Source of the DNA: Citrobacter freundii
Lineage (GTDB): Bacteria > Bacteroidota > Bacteroidia > Chitinophagales > Chitinophagaceae
Length of the DNA: 64,000 bases
Direction of reading: 5' to 3'
NCBI GenBank assembly: GCA_003243445.1
Contig: QFQQ01000016.1
Location: 1 to 64,000, forward strand
Shown here: positions 8,836-16,959 of the stretch, in pieces
Layout: each line of letters begins with the position of its first letter
Position numbering within the stretch: position 1 is the stretch's first letter
The notes under the pieces: model-generated
Seen by the model: the letters and a program-made list of their open reading frames with translations, nothing else
Database searches by the model: none
What the model was told of the DNA's origin: nothing
Translations under genes and position numbers: made by a program

Positions 8836-11800
8836 ATGAAAAGAAAGCTTTGCTTAGCTGCATCCCTTTACCTATTGGGATTAGGAAATGCAATGGCCCA
8901 CACTCCGCCCCGCCCGGAGTTCTACTTCCAGGCAAATCAGCGACAGACCGTAGTAGGTGTTGTAACCGGCACTGACGGGACTGCGCTTGTGGGAGCCACG
9001 ATCAAATCGGCGGCTTCCGGCAAAACCACCACCACCAATGAACATGGTGAATTCAGTATCGAAACCGCACAGGGCGAGAAACTGACCGTCAGCTATGTTG
9101 GTTTCACTACCATGGAAGTGGAAGTAAAAGGAGACAATCTGCACATAACTATGAAAGAGTCCGGCCGCCAACTGGATGAAGTGGTGCTTGTTGGCTATGG
9201 TAGCCAGACCAGGAAAGATGTGACAGGTGCTCTTACACAATTGAAGGGTGACAATATCAGGCAAGGCATCAACATTTCCGTTGACAACTTATTGCAGGGA
9301 AGAGTGGCCGGCGTTCGTATCGCGCAATCAAGCGGCGAACCGGGTGCTGGCGTTGACGTGTTCATCAGGGGCGTTGGTTCCATTCGCAGCGGCAGCACGC
9401 CTCTCTTTGTAGTGGACGGTGTTCCGCTGAGTAACGACGGAGTGAGTGCGGCAGGCGCCAACTTCGGTCTCGGAAACTCTGAAGCAAAAAATCCCCTCAA
9501 CTTTTTAAACACGAGCGACATTGAAACCGTGACGATACTGAAAGACGCATCGGCTGCGGCAATCTATGGTGCCCGTGGTTCAAATGGCGTTGTGCTGATC
9601 ACAACGAAAAAAGGCCGCCGCGACAGACCAATGCTGAGCTATGATATGTATGTCGGCACATCCAAAGTGATCAAAAAACTTGATGTACTCTCGGCCGGCG
9701 AATATCGCTCGGCGATCAAAGATCAGGCTTACGATCACAAATCAAATACCGACTGGCAGGATGAGTTATATCGCAATGCGTTCTCCCAAAACCATAACGT
9801 CACTTTTGCAAAAGCAACAAGTACCGGAAACTACCTCGCATCTGTTTCCCGTATGACGCAGGATGGTATCGTTAAGAACAGTAGTTTCAAAAGGACCACT
9901 GCACGTTTGAATGCGGAAGAGTCTTTCTTTGACGACAAACGCCTCACGGTCCGCCTGAACCTTACTGCCAGCGATATCCAGGAAACCGGTATCCCGAATG
10001 GTGCAAACGGCGGTTCTGACGGACAGCTGATCACGCATATCCTTATGGCTAATCCTACGCGTTCCGTGTTTGACCAGGACGGCAAATACACCAACTTCAA
10101 CATGAACGCGCATTATAACCCTGCTTACCTGCTCAGCGTTTATGACGATAAGACCAATACGTTCCGCGTACTTGGCAACCTCGAAGCACGATTGAAACTG
10201 GTAAAAGGGCTTGAATACAGGTTCAATTATGGTGTTGATAAATCAACGTCGGAACGCAACACCACCATGTTCCCTAACGTGACAGACCGTACACCACTGG
10301 GCGCATACTCTCAAAGCAACCTGTCATCACTGACCACATTGATCGACAATTATCTTACTTATAAACTGGGGATCTCCAAACACCAGTTTGAAGTACTTGG
10401 CGGTATGTCATATCAAAAATTCCAGTTCTCCGGAACAACCTTCGGCGTAGAAAAGATCGCTGACCGGGCAACAGGTGTGGCACCGGAATATAATCCCGGT
10501 TATTCAGGAACAGCACTTCCGCCAAGCGGATACGCACAGGAGAACGAGTTGCAATCATTCTTCGGAAGGATCAATTATAACTACGACAATAAATACCTGT
10601 TCACTACTTCATTGCGTGCGGATGGTTCAACCCGCTTTGGTGAAGACAATAAATATGGTTACTTCCCATCATTCGCGTTGGGTTGGGTGATTTCCCGTGA
10701 AGACTTTATGTCGGATGTATCCGGCATCAAAGAATTAAAGCTGAGAGCGAGTTGGGGGCAAACCGGTAACCAGGAAGTGCCAAACAAGATCACACAGGCG
10801 AGCTATTCACTGGCGCCAACAGCAGGTTATTACCTGAACAGTGACCTGGTACTGGTAAATGGTATTCTTGTAAACCGTACAGCCAACCCGAAACTGAAAT
10901 GGGAAGTGGTTGAGCAGTACAATATCGGTGCTGACTTTGATCTCTGGGGAAGCAAACTGTACGGCTCTATCGAGTATTATAACAAAACAACAAAAGATCC
11001 GATCCTGAATATCCCCTCTGAGCCACTGAGTCCGACAACCACTGTCTGGAAAAACGTGGACGCCCGTATCATCAACAAAGGCTTTGAAGTAACGCTTGGT
11101 TCACGTCTCGTGAATACAAAAGATCTGACATGGTCAGTTGATGTGAATGGCGCCACTGTGAACAACACGATCAAAGATCTGCCTGTTTCTGAACTCTATT
11201 CAGGCAGCATTTCCGGTCCGGGCCTCTCTGGTGTAAATGCCAACATTTATAAAAATGGTTATGAAGCAGGTTCTTTCTTTATGTTGAAACACCTGGGTTA
11301 TGACGCAAATGGCAAAGACATCTTTGAAGATAAAACAGGTGATGGCGCTATCAATCCGGATGATCGCGAGATCTTCCAGGGTGCGATCCCAAACTTCACC
11401 TTCGGCCTGAATACACAATTGCGTTACAAACAGTTTGATCTTTCTGCCTCATTCATTGGCCAGACTGGTGGTTATCTTGTAAACAATACGGCCCTGAATC
11501 TGAACATTAACAGCCTTGCATCCGACCGTAACGTTCTCCGGAAATTTTATGAAGCCGGTGCAAATACAGCGAATCCTGTTGTCCTTTCATCACTTTACCT
11601 CGAGAAATCGGACTTTGTTCGCCTGAACAACCTGCGTCTTGGCTACACATTCAAAACGCCAAAATTTGAGTGGTTGCAATCCCTGAATATTTATGTAAGT
11701 GCACAAAACCTGTTCACGATCACTAATTATTCCGGTTACGATCCGTTGGTGAACACAACAAAAACTGTTGGTGGCAACCAATCACTCGGTATTGATTATA

Positions 11801-11853
11801 CCACTTATCCTGCGGCAAAAACACTGATCCTTGGTGCAACTGTAAACTTTTAA
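8836..11853 (+). CDS. SusC/RagA-family TonB-linked outer-membrane transporter
   Basis: Outer-membrane active transporter of 1005 residues, the usual SusC length. A signal peptide (MKRKLCLAASLYLLGLGNAMA) precedes a CarboxypepD_reg-like domain at about 38-110 (VVGVVTGTDGTALVGATIKS), a TonB-box-like QLDEVVLVGYG near 115, a plug domain (DNLLQGRVAGVRI, VDVFIRGVGSI, PLFVVDGVPLS, ILKDASAAAIYGARG) and a C-terminal barrel ending in GATVNF. It pairs with the SusD-type lipoprotein 9 nt downstream; the SusD lid and SusC channel together import an oligomeric nutrient using TonB energy. No glycoside hydrolase, peptidase or anti-sigma partner lies next to it, so the substrate cannot be named. Confidence 0.97.
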   Translation: MKRKLCLAASLYLLGLGNAMAHTPPRPEFYFQANQRQTVVGVVTGTDGTALVGATIKSAASGKTTTTNEHGEFSIETAQGEKLTVSYVGFTTMEVEVKGDNLHITMKESGRQLDEVVLVGYGSQTRKDVTGALTQLKGDNIRQGINISVDNLLQGRVAGVRIAQSSGEPGAGVDVFIRGVGSIRSGSTPLFVVDGVPLSNDGVSAAGANFGLGNSEAKNPLNFLNTSDIETVTILKDASAAAIYGARGSNGVVLITTKKGRRDRPMLSYDMYVGTSKVIKKLDVLSAGEYRSAIKDQAYDHKSNTDWQDELYRNAFSQNHNVTFAKATSTGNYLASVSRMTQDGIVKNSSFKRTTARLNAEESFFDDKRLTVRLNLTASDIQETGIPNGANGGSDGQLITHILMANPTRSVFDQDGKYTNFNMNAHYNPAYLLSVYDDKTNTFRVLGNLEARLKLVKGLEYRFNYGVDKSTSERNTTMFPNVTDRTPLGAYSQSNLSSLTTLIDNYLTYKLGISKHQFEVLGGMSYQKFQFSGTTFGVEKIADRATGVAPEYNPGYSGTALPPSGYAQENELQSFFGRINYNYDNKYLFTTSLRADGSTRFGEDNKYGYFPSFALGWVISREDFMSDVSGIKELKLRASWGQTGNQEVPNKITQASYSLAPTAGYYLNSDLVLVNGILVNRTANPKLKWEVVEQYNIGADFDLWGSKLYGSIEYYNKTTKDPILNIPSEPLSPTTTVWKNVDARIINKGFEVTLGSRLVNTKDLTWSVDVNGATVNNTIKDLPVSELYSGSISGPGLSGVNANIYKNGYEAGSFFMLKHLGYDANGKDIFEDKTGDGAINPDDREIFQGAIPNFTFGLNTQLRYKQFDLSASFIGQTGGYLVNNTALNLNINSLASDRNVLRKFYEAGANTANPVVLSSLYLEKSDFVRLNNLRLGYTFKTPKFEWLQSLNIYVSAQNLFTITNYSGYDPLVNTTKTVGGNQSLGIDYTTYPAAKTLILGATVNF

Positions 11854-11862
11854 ACATCAGCA

Positions 11863-13614
11863 ATGAAAACAAACGCAATAAAATTACCTTTTATACTCCT
11901 GGCAGCTTCGGTGATCACCAGCTGTACAAAACTGCATGAAGAAGTAATTGACGAAGTGCTCGGCTCCGGCGCGGCCAGCCCGGAAAATGCGATCGCGGCT
12001 GCGTATGGCAATCTCGGCGACGGAACATTTGTTGACCATGGCAGCGTGTTCGCCTTGCAGGAATATCCGACGGATGAAGCGTTGCTGCCGACCCGCGGCA
12101 GTGACTGGGGTGACGGCGGCAAATGGAGAGCAATGCATGAATTCACCTGGGGACCTGATAATGCGGTAGTGACTACCACATGGGATCAGTTGAATAATGG
12201 CATCATAAAATCACTGACAGCGATCACCAATATCAATACTTCAAACAATGCAAACAAAGCCCTGTTGCTTGCGGAAGCAAAAGGCCTGCTGGCATTTTAT
12301 ACCTATCACACACTTGACCTCTTTGGACAGGCACCTTATCGCGATCCGCTGACACCCGGCGCCCCACTGGTGATCCGTAAAGCGGATACGGCTATTGATG
12401 AACTGATCACTGAAGTGGAAAGTCTGCTTCCAAACCTCGCAAATCTCGGCGATCAATCCACACACAATGGCCGTTTCACCAAACAAGCCGCTTACGGCTT
12501 GCTGGCGGATATGTACCTGAACCGTGCTGTACTGAAGAACCGATATGGTGCAACGTTCAATTTCAGCGAAGCTGCAATTGGCGGGACCGGAACAGATATG
12601 GACAAAGTGATCCAGTACACATCCGAGATCATCAACAATCCAAAATTCAAACTGGAAAGCAATTACTTCAAAAATTTCGACCTGGATAATTCCGGAAGAT
12701 CCGAACTGGTGTTTGTGGTTACTCAAAAGAATACAACGCTCCGTAATAGCGACAACGACTTTGTGTATATGTCGATGGAACGAAACCAGAAACCCTCCCC
12801 TGCTAACCGCGGCACGAATGCAAGCTGTATTACGCCTGAATTCTATCACACATGGGACGGGAATCATGACGATCCGCGTTTTCAGCGGCATTACCAGTAT
12901 GCAGACGGCACCTGGTTCATGAATGATGGTACGGACATAAGCGTTCCTGCAACAAGCATTGTTCCCGGTAGCAATAATCTGCCATGGTTCCACTTCAACC
13001 GCGGCTTGCAGGTGGGTCAACAGTATGGTCCTATCCTGCTGAACAGTGCGAGCTTTGAAATGGTGACTGGACGCATTAAAGTCTCCAAACTGTTCTGCGA
13101 AAAGAATACAACCCTTGCAATGGATTTTACTCCCGAGCTGAACTTCGACAATCCTTCGCAGGCTGTATTTACGCAGGCACAGATCAACCGCGGCGTGCGT
13201 GTATTCAAATACGAATTCGATCCTGAGCGTGGCAACTCAGCAAGCAATGTGGATATTCCGCTGTACCGGCTGGGTGGATTGTACTGCATGCGTGCAGAAG
13301 CATATTTCCGCAAAAACCAAACAGCAGAGGCACTGGCTGATATCAACCTGCTGCGCACGAGCAGAACACGCGAAGCATTGTACAATAACGAAGCCGGTAA
13401 ACCACTGGTTGTCCTTACAGAAACAGCGCTATACAATGAGATCGGTTTTGAAATGTATTGGGAAATGAACCGCAGAAAGCAAATGATCCGTTTTAATAAG
13501 TTTGATCTGCCCGGAACGGCAAAGCCGGCCTCCCAACCTTTCCGCAGGATTTATCCTATACCTCAATCCACCATGGACGCGTCAAAGGCATACACACAGA
13601 ATGATAAATACTGA
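11863..13614 (+). CDS. SusD/RagB-family nutrient-binding lipoprotein
   Basis: Surface lipoprotein partner of the upstream SusC protein, 583 residues. The N-terminus is a lipoprotein signal with lipobox-like VITSCTKLHE (Cys near residue 21). TPR-like helices follow (ENAIAAAYGNLGDGTF, LLAEAKGLLAFYTYHTLDLFGQAPY, FTKQAAYGLLADMYLNRAVL), then the SusD C-terminal region (PLYRLGGLYCMRAEAYFRKN, ALADINLLRTSR, EIGFEMYWEMNRRKQMIRF and the terminal FRRIYPIPQSTMDA), all diagnostic of RagB/SusD. It is cotranscribed with SusC (9-nt gap) and followed by a strong terminator. Confidence 0.97.
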   Translation: MKTNAIKLPFILLAASVITSCTKLHEEVIDEVLGSGAASPENAIAAAYGNLGDGTFVDHGSVFALQEYPTDEALLPTRGSDWGDGGKWRAMHEFTWGPDNAVVTTTWDQLNNGIIKSLTAITNINTSNNANKALLLAEAKGLLAFYTYHTLDLFGQAPYRDPLTPGAPLVIRKADTAIDELITEVESLLPNLANLGDQSTHNGRFTKQAAYGLLADMYLNRAVLKNRYGATFNFSEAAIGGTGTDMDKVIQYTSEIINNPKFKLESNYFKNFDLDNSGRSELVFVVTQKNTTLRNSDNDFVYMSMERNQKPSPANRGTNASCITPEFYHTWDGNHDDPRFQRHYQYADGTWFMNDGTDISVPATSIVPGSNNLPWFHFNRGLQVGQQYGPILLNSASFEMVTGRIKVSKLFCEKNTTLAMDFTPELNFDNPSQAVFTQAQINRGVRVFKYEFDPERGNSASNVDIPLYRLGGLYCMRAEAYFRKNQTAEALADINLLRTSRTREALYNNEAGKPLVVLTETALYNEIGFEMYWEMNRRKQMIRFNKFDLPGTAKPASQPFRRIYPIPQSTMDASKAYTQNDKY

Positions 13615-13631
13615 TCATCGTTTATTTACTT

Positions 13632-13671
13632 AACAGAAAGCCACTGCAGCAATGCGGTGGCTTTCTGTTTT
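13632..13671 (+). terminator. Rho-independent terminator of the SusC/SusD operon
   Basis: A perfect 13-bp stem, 13632-13644 pairing with 13657-13669 (core AGAAAGCCAC/GTGGCTTTCT), with a 12-nt loop, ends in TTTTC. The stem begins 18 nt after the SusD stop codon. Confidence 0.9.
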
Positions 13672-13724
13672 CAGGATTGCTATCTACCGAAACAAAAAAC
13701 TTTTTATCAGGCAGGATAAAATCC

Positions 13725-13732
13725 TATTTTTG
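13725..13732 (+). promoter_or_regulatory. Bacteroidota -7 promoter box upstream of the FadR-type regulator
   Basis: TATTTTTG matches the Bacteroidota -7 consensus TAnnTTTG exactly. The expected start point, about 5-6 nt downstream, falls at the first base of a palindromic operator at 13738-13752, giving a leader of about 29 nt before the ATG at 13767. The -33 TTG element is weak or absent. Confidence 0.55.
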
Positions 13733-13737
13733 CAATC

Positions 13738-13752
13738 ATCAGATGATCTGTT
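13738..13752. promoter_or_regulatory. Putative FadR-type operator, copy 1 (autoregulatory)
   Basis: ATCAGATGATCTGTT is a 7-1-7 inverted repeat with one mismatch, and matches 14 of 15 bases of the perfect palindrome in front of the MFS gene. It overlaps the predicted transcription start of the GntR-family gene, which fits repression by its own product. Confidence 0.65.
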
Positions 13753-13766
13753 GAATTAATCAAAGT

Positions 13767-14417
13767 ATGCTTATTGTAAAGAAATCCCTTTCGGAAGAAG
13801 TTGCTGAAAAGCTGAAAGAACAGATTGCCGCGAAGAAATATTTGCCGGGCGACAGACTCCCCGTGGAGCCGGAACTGATGAAGATGTTCGGAGTGGGAAG
13901 ATCTTCAGTCCGCGAGGCGATCAAACTCCTGGTTAATTCGGGCCTTCTCCGCGTGCAACAGGGGTTGGGAACCTTTGTGGAAGATGCGCACAAACACAAG
14001 GAAACAGTGGATCAGCGACTGAAGCGCGCGAAGGAACAGGATCTGGACGAAGTAAGGCAGATCCTTGAACTCAAGATTGCTGAGAAAGCTGCAAAACACA
14101 GGACCAGCAAGGATCTCAGGGAAATGAGAGAATGCCTGGAGCGGAGAAAAAAAGCAGCTGAGGACAAATCACTCGTCGAGTGTGTTGAAGCAGACATTGC
14201 CTTTCATACAGCCATTGCAACTGCTTCCGGCAATTCAATCCTTGCCGATCTTTACAAAGCCGCGGCAAGCCATCTCACACAATGGTTCCTGTCAAGGTAC
14301 GACAGTACACAAATCTTTGCAGCCACCTACTCTTTGCACAAACGACTGTATGAAGCCATTGAAGCAAAAGATCCGGCAAAAGCATGGAAACTCGCTTCCG
14401 AGATCATTGCACGTTAA
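13767..14417 (+). CDS. GntR-family transcriptional regulator, FadR subfamily
   Basis: A 216-residue ligand-responsive regulator. The N-terminal winged helix-turn-helix (about 5-75) contains VAEKLKEQIAAKKYLPGDRLP, FGVGRSSVREAIKLLVNSGLL and VQQGLGTFVED, a typical GntR signature. The C-terminal all-helical FCD domain (about 90-212) has the expected EVRQILELKIAEKAA and ADIAFHTAIATASGN segments; the latter carries the metal-ligand-like Asp and His. A palindrome sits before this gene and again before the MFS transporter 43 nt downstream, so it probably represses itself and the transporter until a small organic ligand binds. The ligand is unknown. Confidence 0.93.
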   Translation: MLIVKKSLSEEVAEKLKEQIAAKKYLPGDRLPVEPELMKMFGVGRSSVREAIKLLVNSGLLRVQQGLGTFVEDAHKHKETVDQRLKRAKEQDLDEVRQILELKIAEKAAKHRTSKDLREMRECLERRKKAAEDKSLVECVEADIAFHTAIATASGNSILADLYKAAASHLTQWFLSRYDSTQIFAATYSLHKRLYEAIEAKDPAKAWKLASEIIAR

Positions 14418-14434
14418 AAAATTTATTGTAAAAC

Positions 14435-14449
14435 ATCAGATGATCTGAT
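14435..14449. promoter_or_regulatory. Putative FadR-type operator, copy 2 (upstream of the MFS gene)
   Basis: ATCAGATGATCTGAT is a perfect 7-bp inverted repeat around a single G, located 11 nt before the MFS start codon. It repeats the palindrome found before the regulator gene 0.7 kb upstream. Confidence 0.7.
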
Positions 14450-14460
14450 AAATCAAGTTT

Positions 14461-15669
14461 ATGTCCGTCAAAACAATCGACCAATCTCCCACCAGCAAGA
14501 CCGTTTACAGTATCCTGTTCACTATAAGCCTGGGACATTTTATCAATGATATGCTTCAGTCCGTAGTTCCTTCAGTTTATCCTATTATAAAATCCAGCTA
14601 TGATCTCAGCTTTTCACAGGTTGGCCTGATCACACTTACGTATCAGCTTACAGCATCCATCCTCCAGCCGTTTGTCGGTTATTTCACTGACAGGAAGCCC
14701 AGACCTTATTCACTGGTGATCGGGATGGGTTCTACGCTGGCGGGATTGATCGCCGTTTCGCTTGCGTCCTCTTTTCATCAGATACTTGCAGCCGTTGCAT
14801 TTATAGGGATTGGTTCATCCATTTTTCACCCGGAATCTTCACGTGTGGCGCATCTTGCCGCCGGTGGAAAGAAAGGACTCGCGCAATCAATTTTCCAGGT
14901 TGGCGGTAATGCCGGAAGCGCTATAGGCCCCCTGCTTGCAGCAGCGATTGTTGCTCCGCGCGGACAGTTTTATATTATCTGGTTTGCCATTGTTGCACTG
15001 CTTGGAATGTTTGTACTGTCATTCATTGCAAAATGGTATCAGCAGCACTTGCATGAACGTGCGGTGAGTAAGATAAAAACTTCAGCGATCAACACGCAGC
15101 ACTTATCCAACGGAAAGATCGCTTTCGCCATGATCATCCTGCTGATCCTGATCTTCTCCAAATATTTCTATATGGCGAGCATGACCAGCTATTACACCTT
15201 CTACCTGATCAATAAATTTCATGTTACCGTTGCGCAGTCACAGGTTTACCTGTTTGCATTTCTCGGGGCTGTTGCTGCCGGAACGATCCTTGGCGGCCCG
15301 CTCGGGGACCGGTTTGGCAGGAAAGCGATCATCTGGGTATCCATTCTGGGAGCAGCTCCATTTACCCTTTTACTGCCCCACGTATCGCTGACCTTTACTG
15401 TCATCTTATCGGTGTTGATCGGCCTGATCATTTCCTCTGCATTCTCTGCAATCCTGGTATATGCCACTGAACTTGTTCCGGGCAAAGTTGGACTGATCGC
15501 CGGGCTTTTCTTCGGTCTTGCATTTGGTATGGGTGGATTGGGTTCCGCTGTATTGGGCAGACTTGCGGACAAGACGAGCGTTGAACACGTTTTTAATATC
15601 TGCGCTTATCTTCCATTGATCGGCATGCTGACTGTATTCCTGCCGGCTATTGAGAAAAAGAATAGATAA
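14461..15669 (+). CDS. MFS transporter, fosmidomycin-resistance (Fsr)-like
   Basis: Inner-membrane major-facilitator protein of 402 residues with about 12 hydrophobic helices. The N-terminal segment HFINDMLQSVVPSVYPIIK, the loop FTDRKPRPYSLVIGMG and the region FIGIGSSIFHPESSRVAHLA are characteristic of the Fsr subfamily. A second MFS loop, GGPLGDRFGRKAI, marks the start of the C-terminal half. Members are often annotated as fosmidomycin resistance efflux pumps, but substrates vary. Its position under a FadR-type operator and behind SusC/SusD raises the possibility that it carries an organic acid or sugar derivative; that is inference. Confidence 0.92.
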   Translation: MSVKTIDQSPTSKTVYSILFTISLGHFINDMLQSVVPSVYPIIKSSYDLSFSQVGLITLTYQLTASILQPFVGYFTDRKPRPYSLVIGMGSTLAGLIAVSLASSFHQILAAVAFIGIGSSIFHPESSRVAHLAAGGKKGLAQSIFQVGGNAGSAIGPLLAAAIVAPRGQFYIIWFAIVALLGMFVLSFIAKWYQQHLHERAVSKIKTSAINTQHLSNGKIAFAMIILLILIFSKYFYMASMTSYYTFYLINKFHVTVAQSQVYLFAFLGAVAAGTILGGPLGDRFGRKAIIWVSILGAAPFTLLLPHVSLTFTVILSVLIGLIISSAFSAILVYATELVPGKVGLIAGLFFGLAFGMGGLGSAVLGRLADKTSVEHVFNICAYLPLIGMLTVFLPAIEKKNR

Positions 15670-15771
15670 ACAAGAATACAGCGCTTCCCGGAAAGTAAGT
15701 ACTCGTGCAGATAGATTTGCTTTCAAAAATAACGGACTCAATGATCGGGTTCAGTTGCCCGGGCATTGGCT

Positions 15772-15806
15772 ATCAAAAAAATGCCCCGGCTGAGAACAAC
15801 CGGGGC
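15772..15806 (-). terminator. Rho-independent terminator, minus strand
   Basis: GCCCCGG at 15783-15789 pairs with CCGGGGC at 15800-15806 around a 10-nt loop. Read on the minus strand the stem is followed by a seven-T tract (the A-run at 15774-15780), so it terminates leftward transcription from the degraded flavin-reductase locus. It could also stop MFS transcripts partially, but lacks a T-tract in that direction. Confidence 0.75.
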
Positions 15807-15882
15807 CTGTCGAAACTAACTGCTTATGAGAAATTGTTAAATACTGAATTGATATTCTAATATAATTAAAAAATGTCATTTT

Positions 15883-15975
15883 TCAATAAACCTGGAAAAT
15901 CCATTCAATTTCTTTTAAAAAATTTTCAGGGAAATAGGATTGCGCGACATCCAGAACCGTCCCCGGCAAATCGTT
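15883..15975 (-). pseudogene. Possible 3' remnant of a minus-strand gene
   Basis: Between the intergenic repeat at 15976-16052 and the minus-strand terminator is a short open stretch ending in GTVLDVAQSYFPENFLKEIE and then WIFQVY before the stop. It has the composition of a genuine C-terminus rather than random sequence. It has no start codon of its own outside the repeat. It may be the tail of the gene disrupted by the repeat or of a neighbour lost by deletion; I do not recognise the family. Confidence 0.25.
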
Positions 15976-16052
15976 CGTTAAGTCGGCCATCAGCCATCGG
16001 TCATCGGCCATCGAACTACTATAATACGTTAACTGGCAAGTCGGGTTAATTA
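15976..16052 (-). repeat. Half-copy of the TAATTA-ended CGATGGCC-type intergenic element
   Basis: Read on the minus strand this 77-bp segment starts TAATTAACCC, continues ACTTGCCAGTTA, then GTTCGATGGCCGATGACC, CGATGGCTGATGG, and ends CGACTTAACG. It matches the left half of the 225-bp element at 44643-44867 segment by segment, with a variable 11-12 nt stretch between the terminal repeat and the GATGGCC block. The right half is absent here. The stop codon of the flavin-reductase fragment lies within its TAATTA end. Confidence 0.8.
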
Positions 16053-16267
16053 TGCCAGTATACTCCTGATACGAGCAATAACGAATCAGCCTCCTCAACC
16101 TGTTGCCGGATCTCTTCAACAGAAGGCATCTGCCCTGCCAGCGTAAGCACTGATACAGTTATATTCTTCTTCCTGAAATAACCGGTTGCTGCGTGTACAA
16201 TGCGTGCGGAATTGCCCTCATCCCCACGGATGGAGCCGTTTATTATAAGAACCTGACTGCTTTTCAT
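16046..16267 (-). pseudogene. Truncated NAD(P)H-dependent FMN reductase (flavodoxin-fold)
   Basis: A 73-residue fragment that begins as a normal flavodoxin-like NADPH:FMN oxidoreductase: beta-strand and phosphate loop VLIINGSIRGDEGNSARIV, a second strand ITVSVLTLAG, and VEEADSLLLVSGVYWHN. Functional relatives are about 170-200 residues long and continue past this last motif with the rest of the flavin site. Here the frame stops after WHN inside an intergenic repeat element. The start is well supported: AAGGA lies 5 nt before the ATG. The protein keeps only the first third of the fold, so it is very probably non-functional. Confidence 0.75.
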
Positions 16268-16541
16268 ATTCCTTTATCTGAAAATCAAACTAACGGAAAT
16301 TATCCCGGACTTTAACGTTAGTGCATTTTTTCTATAGCAGGCATGTTTAAAAAGAGGAGGCAACAAGTCCGGCATGACTGTCATACATCCGGAATTCTTT
16401 TCTTCATAACTGATAAGCCCGAAGCCGTAGAATTAAAGAGACAGATAATCCGAGCCTTTGCTTACCTGGTATTGACCGATGTGAAATCTGATCACTACCA
16501 ACTAAGCTGACATCAAACCCAAGTCAATGTGATTGTAAAAC
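16268..16541. other. Intergenic region between the flavin-reductase fragment and the PspC-like gene
   Basis: About 275 bp in which I see no gene, terminator or recognised repeat. It should contain the promoter of the minus-strand flavin-reductase fragment. Confidence 0.4.
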
Positions 16542-16763
16542 TCAGAGATAATACCATGGATTTCTTTTCGCGGCCGTGGTATATTTGCGGAGATTGCGCC
16601 AGAAGGCTAACACCATGTAAATAATGATCGGAGAACCCATCGTGAGCAGCGAAGTGTATATAAAATACTGACGGATCTTGCTCGTCGCAATTCCCATCCT
16701 GTTGCCAATGGCCGAACAAACGCCAAAAGCATTCCATTCCACAAACTCTTTAAACCGGTTCAT
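16542..16763 (-). CDS. Small PspC-domain membrane protein
   Basis: A 73-residue protein matching the short Bacteroidota PspC form: NRFKEFVEWNAFGVCSAIGN, RMGIATSKIRQYFIYTS, then one long hydrophobic helix LLTMGSPIIIYMVLAFW and a basic tail (RNLRKYTTAAKR). PspC-domain proteins are inner-membrane components of phage-shock-type envelope-stress responses in other bacteria; stand-alone short forms in Bacteroidota are not functionally defined. No PspA or PspF is adjacent. The gene is divergent from the MacB-type permease gene, so the two may share the control region at 16764-16959. Confidence 0.78.
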   Translation of the reverse strand: MNRFKEFVEWNAFGVCSAIGNRMGIATSKIRQYFIYTSLLTMGSPIIIYMVLAFWRNLRKYTTAAKRNPWYYL

Positions 16764-16959
16764 AATGCTAATGTAAAAAAAAGCGGCATTTTCTGCAAAC
16801 TGTGGTTACCCACATAGCGCCAGTTTTGTTAAAAAAGGACACTTACTGTATCACAACCGCACAATAACGAGCAATAAACAAACATCAACTGACTGAAATT
16901 CAAAAAATTAGCACTCTGGCACCAGCTTGGTTAACTGTAAGCCAGTTAAATCGTCAGCC

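Noticed and set aside
12241..13020. A 259-codon frame antisense to SusD
   Set aside because: It is fully contained in the SusD gene and its translation shows no family features.
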